A stretch of 64,000 nt of DNA from Symbiodinium kawagutii (GCA_009767595.1 VSDK01012185.1:162230-226229), one strand, 5' to 3'; shown: positions 30,356-41,452, numbered from the stretch's first letter. A program made the numbers and translations. The notes: generated by a model not told the origin, from the sequence alone.

Positions 30356-30748
30356 GATTGGGAGGAGAAGTTTGATAGACAAGGAGGTTGCTCTGGGTTT
30401 CTGCCAGAGAAAGTTCTGACCAGTGCGCCCGCGTGGCATGAGGGCTCTCAAGGGGTTCAACGGTATGTGTTATTCAGGACTATGAGGGCGTCTCAAAATA
30501 TGACTGGGGTATGGAATCCTACGGCCAGAATGGGGGAGCAAGTGTGGGAAGAAGAGGACAAGAAAGAGAGAGAGAGAGAGAGAGAGAGAAAAAATGTTCA
30601 CTTGAGCATGGAACATTTGAAGGGTTCAAGACACGATGACAGTAGTGACTTTGATCTGAAAGATTTGGCGGAGCGCCTTATAGTGAAGGGAGTCCAATTT
30701 TTTTGGGGCAAGAGTATTAACCTGGGAATCAGAGCCAGCCACGAATAG
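30356..30748 (+). CDS. Unidentified 130-residue exon-like ORF with in-frame GA repeat
   Basis: After TACCAG the frame reads DWEEKFDRQGGCSGFLPEKV, then LTSAPAWHEGSQGVQRYV, then a GA microsatellite (30562-30589) coding ERERERER. It closes with FDLKDLAERLIVKGVQFF and TAG at 30746-30748. Codons are AT-richer than those of other exons. A different frame is open just upstream (30168-30419). It may be a separate gene class or a decayed element. The family is unknown. Confidence 0.4.
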   Translation, partial: DWEEKFDRQGGCSGFLPEKVLTSAPAWHEGSQGVQRYVLFRTMRASQNMTGVWNPTARMGEQVWEEEDKKERERERERKNVHLSMEHLKGSRHDDSSDFDLKDLAERLIVKGVQFFWGKSINLGIRASHE

Positions 30749-30761
30749 TGGTGGATTGCAC

Positions 30762-30796
30762 ATTTTCCGCGTAAACTTAAATTTACGACGGAAAAT
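30762..30796. repeat. Hairpin with 14-base stem
   Basis: ATTTTCCG plus CGTAAA pair with TTTACG plus CGGAAAAT. One A is unpaired and the loop has 6 bases. Confidence 0.75.
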
Positions 30797-31727
30797 TGAT
30801 CAATACATTTAAGCACGTGAGACCCGTGGGAGCAGCGAAACAAAACATTGGCAACAGGAGAAGATGTTGAAGTGAGGAAATAATATTTGGCACTGTGGCA
30901 AGGAGAAAGGGGTTTAGTTGGGGAGGAAGGGTTGGGGGGAAGATAAAGGATATTCCATCAATTCGGTTTCTATTTGGCATGGATTTGGGAACCCCAAAAG
31001 GTCCAAGCGCAGTCAAAGAGGGGTCCAAGAGTGATGTTGCATAAATAGGGTTAGATCATGCTAGATGTTTTGAACCATTTTTTCTATTTGACTTTGCCTT
31101 TTTGAGTCTGAGGTTTATCTTCCATGTGGAATCGTTTTGTATTTGATTTTGTTGTTCCATAAAGTGTGGTTGCGTGGGCGATGTTCAACTCTGCGTGCCA
31201 CATGGTGGCTCATCAGGTCAAGTAGTCAGCGAATATTTCTGGTTGGCTCTCGATGAGATACCGCCCCAGAGAAATTCAAATAGAAAACACTAGACAAGGA
31301 AAAATCAAATAGAAGATAGGCTGTATCAAACAAGGATAGTTACAGAAAAGAACAATTTCAACCAGAAACAAATGCGTCATGTTTCATCCAAAATGATCTG
31401 TGAAAATTTATGTTTGGCAATTTGCCTTATTTGATCAAGTTATGTACCAGGTGAGAATTTCCTTTTGTTTTTTTCTGTTTGTGGCAACTTTCAGAACCGG
31501 ATGGAAACTGGTGTTTTCACAAAATTCACTGCTTTTTTTCCAGGTGGACAGTCACAGGGTGCCATGTTGCATTTTCTAGCCTGCAGGCCTCCGGGCAGCC
31601 ACTGTGTGTAAAAACTCGGACATCTCACCAAATCTGTCAGTAAAGGAGAGGACAGGGTTTACAGGCAAAACAAAACCCCCAAATTAATCCCCCAAGGGCC
31701 AGCTCGTGCTACGGGATTTTTTTTCAT
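30797..31727. other. No supported gene
   Basis: No codon-biased block. Confidence 0.35.
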
Positions 31728-32006
31728 ATGTTTTGTTCGAAAAGGGTTCGGACAACCCATTTTGACATCTTCAATTGGAAAAAAGATGATTTATTCATTT
31801 CGTGGTGTCACCGACTACATTTTAGTATCATGTTTGGTCTGTTCTTTGACCCCGTTCTTGGATATTTAGGGGATGGTTCTGTCAATCAGGCCCGTAAATT
31901 TGCCAATAAATTCTTTCACCGCGATTTTGCCGGAGATCGGCACCCATCCTCCGCGGTGATGCAAATGGCCGTGCACCGTGGTAAAATCTACCGGAAACTG
32001 CAATAA
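31728..32006 (+). CDS. Weak candidate ORF
   Basis: 92 codons ending in VNQARKFANKFFHRDFAGDR and MQMAVHRGKIYRKLQ. The 3' half is protein-like, but the DNA carries nested inverted repeats (TCACCGCG with CGCGGTGA at about 31916-31960; TGCCG with CGGCA inside), so it may be a structured element instead. Confidence 0.2.
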   Translation: MFCSKRVRTTHFDIFNWKKDDLFISWCHRLHFSIMFGLFFDPVLGYLGDGSVNQARKFANKFFHRDFAGDRHPSSAVMQMAVHRGKIYRKLQ

Positions 32007-32601
32007 CCATGTTAGGTAAGTTGGTACTGGGATACTGGTTGTTGATGGTCAACAGAACACAGGTTCAATCTCCTCACCAATCTATCTTTGGGCCCTGGGC
32101 ACACCATTGTCTAGCACCTTTTGCACAAGGAGATCATGACGATTGTTCATTTGGAATTCCAGGCTATTCCAAATTTTGAACTATTGATCGTTTGTTCAAT
32201 TAGTAAATGTTCAGGATGGATAAGTTTCAAAGCCCATGAACCACCTTGCAAAAGATGGTGACCAATTTCGACTGCTTAGTACTTGGTTGTAATTCCATCT
32301 AAAAACGGCAACTAGACATTCCTCATTTGCCCTTGACCGCAATATTTGCTTCTTGGGTGGAACAATATTTGTCAATTTCATCGCCACAATACTTTCACCC
32401 CAAAACTGGGCTTCAGCTTTTACACATTGTTGCAATTGTTTTTTGTCGTTGTGGTGGTTTATAGTTGCTTGGCCCTCGTCCACCGAACTTATAGAAGATA
32501 CGAGGGAAAAAATCCCAACACCTCTGACTAACGTTAAACCTCACTAGCAAACATAAAACATCATAAAACCATATAACTCCTCAAACTCTCCTTCCGAAAA
32601 T

Positions 32602-32748
32602 ATGATTGTTGATCCCTTAAACATTCAAAACGTGGAGGGGGTCCACCCAGTGCGGAGTGCATGTGAAGGGGTCAGTGGACAGGTGCTGGATCAATGCAGC
32701 GGCGCAGGGCTTTGGGACTTCACCAAGTTACGCGCGGCACCGCAATGA
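32602..32748 (+). CDS. Small ORF or exon
   Basis: ATG at 32602, then NVEGVHPVRSACEGVSGQVL and DQCSGAGLWDFTKLRAAPQ to TGA. The second half is strongly codon-biased and follows GGACAG, so it may be an exon starting near 32681. Confidence 0.4.
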   Translation: MIVDPLNIQNVEGVHPVRSACEGVSGQVLDQCSGAGLWDFTKLRAAPQ

Positions 32749-33352
32749 AGAAAACACAGGGCGAAGGAATCATCAAAGATTGGTGGAACCATGTGGAACC
32801 CCCGCTCCCAATCAATCCCAATCAATCCTGACTTTATCCCCAACTGGATGTAGTCATGTGGGGTTCAAATTTGGGAGCAACACATTTTTGGATAACGGAT
32901 GGAAAAGAGGGGACTTTCCTTCATTGGCTGTTGCGGATTCATATGTTCTCGACCATTAGCCTCGGATTTTGGTCTGAGTGTAGCAGTGTAGCTTCGAAAG
33001 CTAGAATTCCAATGTAAAGGTGACGCATATGGCCACAGCCGATTTGCTGAGCTGCTGGTGGGGTTCAGACATGGTGATTTGGCCCCATTTTTTTTTCAGT
33101 TAGGTCGTTGACAATTGGTGTTTGCTCAAGGGAACCCTTGTTGATGGTTGATTATCCTTTCCTGTGCCGTCTTGAGAGCATCCATTGCTGGAGAGTAATG
33201 TTGCGGCCAATTGTTCTTCAAGAGCCTTTGAGGCTTGAGGAATTATCAGCTATCAATTCACCTGGAACAAGTAGCCTGTATTGATTCCAATCACACAGCA
33301 GGAAGTGAACATCCCAAGTAGCCTATTCTGTCTTTTGGGTTGCTCACCACAG

Positions 33353-33526
33353 GGGTTTGGATGTTTGATTTGGGCACACCTTCGCTGGGAAGAATGTCAC
33401 AGCGACATGCTGCCGCAGCGCTGGCTCATCAATGCGGCGCACGGAGCCACCTTTCAGTTTCGTCAGCAGCTGGAACTTCACAAAGTCATGTCTATCAGAG
33501 CACGTTTCGTGTTGGTGGTTTCATGA
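33353..33526 (+). CDS. Candidate exon
   Basis: Acceptor CCACAG, then GFGCLIWAHLRWEECHSDML and RWLINAAHGATFQFRQQLEL. Two plus frames are open; this one has the better codons (CAG CGC TGG CTC ATC AAT GCG). The frame runs to TGA at 33524-33526, but a donor near 33483 is possible. Confidence 0.45.
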   Translation, partial: GFGCLIWAHLRWEECHSDMLPQRWLINAAHGATFQFRQQLELHKVMSIRARFVLVVS

Positions 33527-33980
33527 GAACTTGAGGTCGCTTGAGGCATGAGTGGAAGAACTGATCCTGGTAATTCCTGGGAGCAATGCAACAGAGAGCC
33601 CAAGCTACACAAGGCACAAGTGGGTCACAAAGACCCAAGCAACAAGAAGCATCAAGAATCCACTTCTATCCACTCGTATCCACTTGTCAAGTGGGCACCC
33701 ACGAATAGATGTCCACACATGTTTAGCTGGGTTTGGATCCAATCTGGTGTGCAGGTGCAGGGGTTCAGCTGCCAGCCATAAGTTGGTTGATGACCGATGA
33801 CCACATGCTTTGTTCCGACACTCGATGCTTCAGATTTGTTTCACGATGATATTGTTCTTCAATCATTGGTTGTCAATCGCTTGCGCGTTGTAATTTCTCT
33901 TCAAGAGCCGAAGTCAAAAAAACAGATCACCGTCACAACCAGATCACCGTCACAACCAGATCACCCGAGCCCCATCCCCC

Positions 33981-34140
33981 ATGGAAGCCATGGACGCCAC
34001 GGGCGCCATGGACGCCACATCGCACACCGACAAAGCGCCGCCCCGGCGGCGCTCGGGGGCGCTGGGCGCCGTGCTCGTGGCGGCGCTGCTGATGGTCCCA
34101 CTGCTTTCGCAACACCAAGGACTCGGTTTCGGCTGCGCTG
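33981..34140 (+). CDS. Candidate first exon with signal anchor
   Basis: ATG at 33981. MEAMDATGAMDATSHTDKAP is followed by Arg-rich PPRRRSGALG, then a hydrophobic stretch AVLVAALLMVPLL. The exon ends near GCTGCGCTG|GTGATAG. This is the layout of a type II signal anchor or ER/plastid-targeting leader. Several candidate exons follow downstream on the same strand. Confidence 0.5.
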
Positions 34141-34308
34141 GTGATAGCCTTTCGAGTTGGGAAATTCGTATTTGGTGCTGTGCTGTGCTTAAAGTTGATG
34201 TAACCATTGTCGTTTGAAGGAAGCTACAACATCTACAACCACACAATTGGTGGTGGATGAGGAATTGTAGCACAAATTGGTCAGCCCCACTCACCTTATA
34301 CCTGTACC

Positions 34309-34640
34309 CAGTCCCAAGCAGCATTACAAACCGCTTGGTCATTCCTAATCATGATTACTAAGTATTCCTGCCCATCACTACGCACCAGTCCCAACCATCA
34401 TTACAAACCATGTGGTTATTCCTAACCATGGTCACTAAGAATTTCCTGACCATCACTACTACCCAGTCCCAACCATCATTACAAACCGCTTGGTTATTCC
34501 TAATCATGATACTACAAATTTCCTGCCCATCACTACTACCCAGTCCCAACCATCATTACTAAGCCTCTTGTTTACCAAGCATGGTTACTAAGTATTTGTG
34601 CCCATCACTACGCACCAGTGCCCACCATGATGAGTAATCA
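34309..34640 (+). repeat. 77-base tandem repeat
   Basis: CAGTCCCAA landmarks at 34309, 34386, 34464 and 34541 give a 77-78-base period. The last units are more diverged. It sits in the presumed intron after the signal-anchor exon. Confidence 0.75.
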
Positions 34641-34711
34641 TTCCCAAGCATCATTCCTAAAATTTCCTAAGCATTTTTCGTTGACCAAGCATGTCTAGGC
34701 GCTCAGCTGAG

Positions 34712-34819
34712 GAGTCGAGCTCGGCGCCTGCGATTCCCTGCCGCGCCTGGTGAATCTCAGCAGCGTGGCGCGAGACGCTATGGCGCAGGCACAACGGTTG
34801 ATGGAAGCATTGGAAGATG
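34712..34819 (+). CDS. Candidate internal exon
   Basis: Acceptor CAGCTGAG, donor GAAGATG|GTGAGC. It reads VELGACDSLPRLVNLSSVAR then DAMAQAQRLMEALED. Clear bias and canonical borders; helical. Confidence 0.55.
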
Positions 34820-34988
34820 GTGAGCCGATCACTTGGTGAGACACTAAGAGGTTTGATCATGAATAAATCAGATGTTTGGCGAAAGATGGGTAATGTATGG
34901 TAATGTTCACCACCTGAGACAAAATCATGATTGAATCATGAGACATGAATATATACATGAATGAAACTTGGTTCATGAAAGATAGTTG

Positions 34989-35090
34989 ATGTTAATGTTG
35001 TGTCAAGACATCACCGGGCTGCCAGGCCGAGAAGTTCACATCGCAGGCTTGGGGATTCTTGTGACCCAGAGGGCCCGCCTGACACAATGA
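34989..35090 (+). CDS. Candidate small exon
   Basis: CQDITGLPGREVHIAGLGIL then VTQRARLTQ to TGA. It opens with an in-frame ATG but the first codons are AT-rich, so a splice entry near 35005 is likelier. Confidence 0.35.
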   Translation: MLMLCQDITGLPGREVHIAGLGILVTQRARLTQ

Positions 35091-35547
35091 CTCGAGACAT
35101 TCAAATGGACGTCACCTTGAGATAAAGTATGCCACATGAGCGTTCATGGCTGGAGCTTTCGCTGAGTGCATTCTATTGCATATTACTCGTTTTGGCGAGT
35201 ACTCATGTAAATCTGTTTGGCGATGTCAGCCACGTTGGGCTGTAAGGAGTCACAGGATGTAATATTAGCAACCTGAGCTTTGTTGGACTTAAAACATGCA
35301 AACACAACTGGATTTGGAAAGATATGTCTCTCGAGCAGAAGATTGATTTAATACACGCGGCATTTGCCTAGAGCAATAGGACGCAATTCTCGAGGATGGG
35401 CAGTCGATAAAGAAACTTAACACACATTGGATAAGACATGGAAGTCCATGCTTGTTTCTTCTCCATTACTTTGGTTGATGGACATTCCCCTGGTTCTCTA
35501 AGTGCATCTTGTGCGAGAAACATATAAGGTATACCTTCATTGCTCAA

Positions 35548-35640
35548 GGCAACCACCTCGATGGGGTTGTGGCTTGCCCTCCTTGCATGCCATTAAAATG
35601 CACTTCGTGGAAACATCGCGCAGCTCGCAAGCACAAAGTA
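35548..35640 (+). CDS. Weak candidate exon
   Basis: GNHLDGVVACPPCMPLKCTS then WKHRAARKHK, with a CPPC motif. Two frames are open; borders are unclear. Confidence 0.25.
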
Positions 35641-36195
35641 CTTTATTCAATTATATATTTATATATATATATATTTATTTATTTATTTATTTATGTATAC
35701 ATTGAAAGCCGGTACGTCAACCCAGCGTCCTTGGTTGATATCACATCCAAGCAGTGTCTTCGTTAGGCGGCGACTCCTGAAAGGACCATTGCCCCTGCAA
35801 AAACAATGAACCTCTCAGGGGTTCCTCTCTCTCTCACACACACGCACACCTGTACATATGTGCACCATGTTTTTGTCACACAACCGTGCATGCTTTCGTA
35901 GATGCATGTTTACACTTGACAAGATGCAGGATGCTTGCTATTTAAACAAAAACATATACCACCAGCATGTTTGATCAAAAAACAGTTACTTTTCCGCATT
36001 GTATATTACTAATTATATCTAATGTTGATTGTTGTTTGTTAAAACATCGATTTTGTGATACGTTTGACTGAAACATGTCCATTGTTTGTTAGAACATGAC
36101 CATAATATTGTCTTTGTATGTTTATCGTTGTTTTCAAACATAAGTTGAGATGTAGATACCTTCGGCAAAGAAACATGTCCATTGAGCATCTGCAG
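35641..36195. other. Probable intron
   Basis: TA/TATT microsatellite at 35652-35700 and a CA run at about 35834-35850. Confidence 0.4.
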
Positions 36196-36290
36196 ATACC
36201 ATCGCTGCCACCTCTTCGGCCGCCAGGACTTGCAGGTCTTGGACGCCGAAGCAGTGCTGGGCAAAGCCATGAAGCGCTTGCAGCAGGGCG
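36196..36290 (+). CDS. Candidate internal exon
   Basis: Acceptor TCTGCAG, donor GGGCG|GTAAGC (canonical). It reads YHRCHLFGRQDLQVLDAEAV then LGKAMKRLQQGG. One of the best-bounded exons. The minus strand is also open but lacks bias. Confidence 0.55.
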
Positions 36291-36344
36291 GTAAGCAGCA
36301 AGCTGCAGCGGCCCAGGACCTGCCAGCAATCCATTCATGCGAAG

Positions 36345-36960
36345 TTCAGTGAATCCAATGCATCAAATCAATGCAACTAATGTATGCAATCACTGTATCC
36401 AATGTATCCAACGTATCCAATCAATGTATCCAATGGACCCAACCAATACATCCGATCACTGCAAACAATTCATTCAATGTACGCCATCAATGTTTCCAAT
36501 GGACCCAATCAATACACCGAATGTATATATCCAAACATTGAGTCCAATGGATCCAATCATTTCATCCAATGCTCTCAGTCATGAATTCACTCCGCTCCGA
36601 TGTGTCCAATCAGCGAATCTGATGTAAATCCGTGTAAGTCATCCAATATATTCAATCAGTTCATTTAATGTGATCGCCCAATGGATCTCCAATCAATGTA
36701 TCCGATGCATCCAGTCACTGCATTCAATGCAACCAATCATTTTGTAGCATTTTGTCCAATGTATTCAATCAATGTATCCAATCAATGCATCCGATTTATC
36801 CATTGAATTCATTCAATGTATTTCCAATCCATGTATCCAATACATCCAATGCCAATGCCTCCAATCAGCTCATCCAATGTATCCCGTCAGTTCATCCAAT
36901 GCACCCAATGAATAAATCCAATGTTTCCAATAAATTCATCCCTTCTACCCAATCACTGCA
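36345..36960 (+). repeat. CAATGTATCCAATCAATG minisatellite
   Basis: About 600 bases of degenerate 9-18-base units on CAATGNATCCAAT. Plus frames read NxSNxFNxCIQ-type repeats and are not genes. Confidence 0.8.
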
Positions 36961-36971
36961 TTTTGTTTCAG

Positions 36972-37036
36972 AGTTGGTCCACCAGGTGCGGAAAGGCTTC
37001 CAGTGTCAAGATCAAGACCCTTCACCACATTTGTTG
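36972..37036 (+). CDS. Candidate internal exon
   Basis: Acceptor TGTTTCAG directly after the minisatellite, then ELVHQVRKGFQCQDQDPSPH, with possible donor GTTG|GTCTCA. Confidence 0.45.
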
Positions 37037-37137
37037 GTCTCAAACAATGCCATTGACAATCTCGGTCATCACTAACGGTTACCGGTATTGCCAAAGATGC
37101 TTGATCTTTTTACCGCCTTAGTTCACAATCGTTCAAG

Positions 37138-37311
37138 TACATAAACATCGCTGTTGGGCAATTGAAAGAACTATCAGGACCACCACCACCGACCACGGAC
37201 CTTTCACGAACCACCATCGATCTTTCATGCCTTGAGGATCTACGCGCAAGCCAAGTGTACCAGGAGGCACCTGGGCTGGTGGCAGTGGCAATGGATGCTG
37301 CTTGGAACAGG
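37138..37311 (+). CDS. Candidate internal exon
   Basis: 58 codons, entering after TTCAAG and leaving at ACAGG|GTAAGG. It reads YINIAVGQLKELSGPPPPTT, then LEDLRASQVYQEAPGLVAVA and MDAAWNR. A Pro run links two helical parts. Confidence 0.5.
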
Positions 37312-37537
37312 GTAAGGAACAATCCAGCCATTAGTACACCACTTTGACCATTTCGTCACTTGTTTTCACATATGTGGGTAGTCTAGATCTTTACAACTTC
37401 AACTACGGAGTGTGAAATCATTTTTTTCTACAAAATTTGTCTTGGCACACGTTGTCAAACCTCATAGCCACAACTCTAGATATATTATGATCAATTCGCA
37501 ATTGGTCCGTTGATATGTTTTGAACAAACCCATGCAG

Positions 37538-37675
37538 CCCCAGCAACGACCAGGCACCAACCATTGGAATAGAATGTATGACAAGAGTGATCCTAGAACC
37601 ATCGAGGAAACATTAGTTTCTCTCCTCTACATGGGGTGCTTGTCAGGGATCATAGACACCCGTATTGAATTGGCG
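37538..37675 (+). CDS. Candidate internal exon
   Basis: Acceptor CATGCAG, 46 codons: PQQRPGTNHWNRMYDKSDPR then TIEETLVSLLYMGCLSGIID. The donor GGCG|GTTCGT is plausible. The spacing pattern looks like a globular helical domain. Confidence 0.5.
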
Positions 37676-38237
37676 GTTCGTAAGCCAAGTTCTGACTGTA
37701 TAACCAGATAAAACCGTGTATATATGATGCATATCAACATGTGTCTACTTCTTGTTGATGATGGTTTCAACGCTTGGAACGTACAGAGTAGAAACCATGA
37801 GTAATAAGTAGCAATGAAGGAACGATCATTGGCAACATTAACTTAATCATTCTCAATCATTATCGTGATTGTTCAGAATGGATTGTCACCAACCCCGAGA
37901 GGACCCAATAATTTCAAATCCACCACTATAATGCATCATAGCCATTACAAACGATCATTTGCCATCAATGGCCAACATCAACCATCACCTGCCATGATTA
38001 AAGATTGGTCTTTAACCATCTAAAGCCGCCAATTGGTTTGTTGAGTTACGGCTACCATGTTTTTCACCACTAATTGGTTGATCATGACAGACACGGTGAA
38101 AGCATGACTTACCCATGGTCAAACCAATATATAAGTCGTCATCACCATGCTGAGACATGCTACGCACATCTAATCCATGAAGGCTTAATCAAGTCACATC
38201 AAGTCACCATGTTTAACGATGCTAAACCATGGCCCAG
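37676..38237. other. Probable intron
   Basis: Built from CATNATNAACCA-like words; no codon-biased block. Confidence 0.4.
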
Positions 38238-38360
38238 TGGCCGCCAACACGCACCCTGCCACCATTTCCCAGGTTCTGCGCTACACTCAGCTTTACGACT
38301 CGGCTCGTGCCACCCTTCAACCCACCAGGAGCCGAGCTCGGGGGGTCCAAGGCCACATTG
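38238..38360 (+). CDS. Candidate internal exon
   Basis: Acceptor GCCCAG, donor CATTG|GTGGTG. VAANTHPATISQVLRYTQLY then DSARATLQPTRSRARGVQG. The second half is basic. Confidence 0.5.
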
Positions 38361-38660
38361 GTGGTGAGGACAATGCATTTGAACAAGGAAATAATATGAA
38401 AGAATATGAAACAAGGAACAAATTTAATGAACAAATTTAAGAGAATGAAAGAATGAACAAATTCAAGAGACAAAACGTGTTCCTAGCAGACTCTGGCCGG
38501 TGTTTTTGACAGTGGTAATTTGCATTTGTGACTACTCGAAGTTCAACTGGCTCCGGCTTCTCATCTCCCAGTTCTATAGCTATCGCTATTTCCCAAAATT
38601 GCAATCGTTATTTCACATGGGTTAGGAGAATTATAAACTACAAACCACAATCACCCACAG

Positions 38661-38825
38661 CCGATGCCCATGACCGGCCTTGATCTGCCTGTGGGGCGTG
38701 CCCCGCTCCCGGTGAGGTTCAAGCGCGTTTGGTCGCGGCCGGACGCCGAGTTCTTCGTTCGTTCAGCACCTGGCGCCTCGTGGTTTGAATACAAGGCGCA
38801 GTTCCCATCGTTTCTTGAGATCCGG
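38661..38825 (+). CDS. Candidate internal exon
   Basis: Acceptor CCACAG, donor ATCCGG|GTACCT, 55 codons. PMPMTGLDLPVGRAPLPVRF then KRVWSRPDAEFFVRSAPGAS and WFEYKAQFPSFLEIR. Very strong GC3 bias. It reads like a beta-rich domain edge. The family is unknown. Confidence 0.6.
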
Positions 38826-39301
38826 GTACCTATGAATGATAACAAAAGGAACCTATGAATGAAAAAAAAAACGGATTCTACAAATCTAGATTTTTTTACA
38901 TCAGAGACAAAAGAAATGAGGATGTTCAAACATATTTCCCTGGTGAAAGATGGGACAGCTAGGAAAGATATGATTCCAAAAGATGGGAAAGTGCCCAGAT
39001 CTCATGGTGACATCTTGATGACCCTGGGGTAAGTTCAAAACTAGGTCATGTACATGAACCAGTTTTGGTCGATATATAGATTGACCAGCTTGCACGTGGA
39101 GGCACCACCTTATATTTAGACCATCCCATGATTGATGGGGGGACCCCAACTAAAGTGTTACAGCATGAGCCCAGGCCATGATGGCCGAAAACAATAATCC
39201 AGTCATGGGCTGCATACATTGTTGCTGGAATATTTTGCGCATCGCTCAACCATTGCAAACGAGATCATACCCTGAAACATGTCCAATCCTGCCTTCTTGC
39301 T

Positions 39302-39547
39302 GTGCATTCGCCTGGTCGTGTCCTCCTTCGCTTCTTGAGCTTCCTGTTCTCATTGTTTCCACATGTTTCCACCTACTTGGGTCTTTCTTCAAAGATCTCT
39401 GAAGCTACGGAGCATGTGGTTGAAGCATGTTGGAGCTTTGTTTGCCAGAGACGGCTTTCTTCTTTGCAAACTGTCCTTTCCTGGTTGTTGTACTGCCCGC
39501 ATAAGCCAGCCACTAAGCCGCCATCGACAAAGTGTTTTAATACTTAA
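39302..39547 (+). CDS. Candidate exon
   Basis: LLRFLSFLFSLFPHVSTYLG then SEATEHVVEACWSFVCQRRL and SSLQTVLSWLLYCPHK to TAA. Hydrophobic first part, then amphipathic helices with Cys. A TA microsatellite follows at 39553-39573. Confidence 0.35.
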   Translation: MHSPGRVLLRFLSFLFSLFPHVSTYLGLSSKISEATEHVVEACWSFVCQRRLSSLQTVLSWLLYCPHKPATKPPSTKCFNT

Positions 39548-39968
39548 ATATGTATATATATATATATATATCTTGATTTACATTCATATGCTTTTCAATT
39601 TTTGTGTTTATTCATAAATTTGCTTATTTGTTCATTCAATTATTAGATTTTCTTTTTTGGGGAAATAGTGATTACCCACTGCCAGCTCTCAAACAACCCT
39701 GTCGTGCTGTCAAAGCAGCTGGATCTCCCAAAGTGACCTGCAGTGAAAGTTGTACTTCACCGCTGGTGCAGTATATACTGCCACATGGATATGTGGGTCA
39801 CCATTCAGAGAACAGGCAATCAGGTGTACAAATAAACCGCAAAGACTGTTCTGTTTATTTGTAAGCTTAGTGGTGCATGGTGAAGTGTTTCAGGTCTCAG
39901 GCATTGCAAGGGATCACGAAGCCACTTGATGGTTTTTGTTTGATTTTGTGATAATTTGTGATGTGTGA

Positions 39969-40127
39969 ATGATATCATTACGGAACAAGTGGAACCAACT
40001 TGCTGAACCTTTCCATCCTCGCCTTTGTCACCACCTTCCAACTTCGGCCTCGCAGATCGTGGCAGAGATCGATCAGACCTTGGTGAACTGCATGGCTCCC
40101 CTGCAGCTTTGTGGCACGCGAACCTAA
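39969..40127 (+). CDS. Small ORF or exon
   Basis: ATG at 39969, then SLRNKWNQLAEPFHPRLCHH and SASQIVAEIDQTLVNCMAPL to TAA. Good codons from 39990 on. Confidence 0.4.
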   Translation: MISLRNKWNQLAEPFHPRLCHHLPTSASQIVAEIDQTLVNCMAPLQLCGTRT

Positions 40128-40496
40128 TGAGTCTTCAATCGCCAACTGACCGCTGAAAGTGTTTTTCTGAGCAAACCTAATCAAATCACAGTTGAACTTT
40201 GCTTCATATAGTGGCTAATGAAACTAGTTCGAACCTTGAAATTGCAGGAAGCCGGCATTGGAAATGGTAATGAATTCCCATCGGAGTAGCTGAGTAGACG
40301 GCGAGAACGCCTCAATGGTTGGAATTGGGAATGCGTTTTGTCGCTTGAGTTCAGGCATGAAAGGGAACTCATCCTCAAGTACCAGCCTGTGTTTGTGGAG
40401 CCTCACCGTTGCTCAGCCGCCGTAGAGTGCTCTCAGTGTGCTTCTCAACAAGTGGCATATGTGGCATGGTTTTATTTGAAGATTGCGCCACATTGA

Positions 40497-40586
40497 AATT
40501 TAGAGACCTTAGGTCGTATCCTGGCTCAGCTTGAGCAAGATCCCATTGAAACAATTCAATACTGGAAAAACACTCCAACAACTTGA
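40497..40586 (+). CDS. Candidate exon
   Basis: LETLGRILAQLEQDPIETIQ then YWKNTPTT to TGA. The next frame continues with PNRVPPKDIQGGNMRLSQW (40588-40650), so a frameshift or short intron may separate two parts. Confidence 0.35.
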   Translation, partial: NLETLGRILAQLEQDPIETIQYWKNTPTT

Positions 40587-40740
40587 GCGGATCCCTAATC
40601 GTGTCCCTCCCAAGGACATTCAGGGAGGCAACATGAGGCTATCACAGTGGACCGCTCATCAACCTGTCAGGATGAGATATCCAGTGCTGATCCATCCCCT
40701 CACATCCTTGTTGCTTGTTGGTCATGATCCATTGTCGCCG

Positions 40741-41107
40741 CATATATATACTCATATATATATATATGTGTGTTTTTTAATTTGCTTATTTATTTACGTA
40801 TATTTATATACACTCACGCGTGTCCGCATATGCATTTTCAAGTATAGATACTCGTGTGTGTATGTTTACAGGTGTATTCAGATACAAATGCTCAATCAAC
40901 ACTCCGTTGCTGGCTAATTTGTTTACCTGTTGGGGTCATCCCAGTCATCCCACTGTTCATTCATTGTTGTTGGCTACTGCTGGCTACAGCAGGCTGCATC
41001 ATCTACTTCCAGAAATCATTATCCTCCAGTATTCAAGCGCAGCATGTCTCTCCATTGAAGCCATCATCAATCATTGCCTGAGAACTGCTAACACATGAGT
41101 AGCCAGC
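40741..41107. other. Probable intron
   Basis: TA runs at 40742-40770 and GT words to 40865; no biased block. Confidence 0.35.
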
Positions 41108-41273
41108 TTGCTAGCCATGGCGACATCAATTCACCATCAGTTACAGTACCCTTTGGTAGATAAACCTGGCAGAAAATCCGGAATTCCCCCCAAAAACTCT
41201 CTTGGTTTTCCAGCTATCCAGGACTCCCAGTGCTTAACCCTTAGCCAACCACAATGCCTGACATGGCCGCCAG

Positions 41274-41452
41274 GGGACCTCATCCCTCCGACGGCTCACC
41301 ACGCCGTAGTGCGCACCCTGGCGCGGATCTTGGGTTTTTACATCGAGACGGTCTTCGAGCTCGTGCGCGTCTCCAACAAGGACCGATGGCAGTGGTTTCA
41401 CAGCGGCAGCTGGGGTCAACCAGTGGCTTTCGTTTACAAGTGTCGCGGTTGA
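41274..41452 (+). CDS. Candidate exon
   Basis: Acceptor CCGCCAG, then LIPPTAHHAVVRTLARILGF, YIETVFELVRVSNKDRWQWF and HSGSWGQPVAFVYK to TGA. Strong bias, and a helix followed by an aromatic-rich end. The frame is open back to 41108. Confidence 0.5.

Noticed and set aside
32040..32080. CAGGTTCAATCTC, like a tRNA T-loop
   Set aside because: The flanking stem does not pair and no acceptor or anticodon arm is present.
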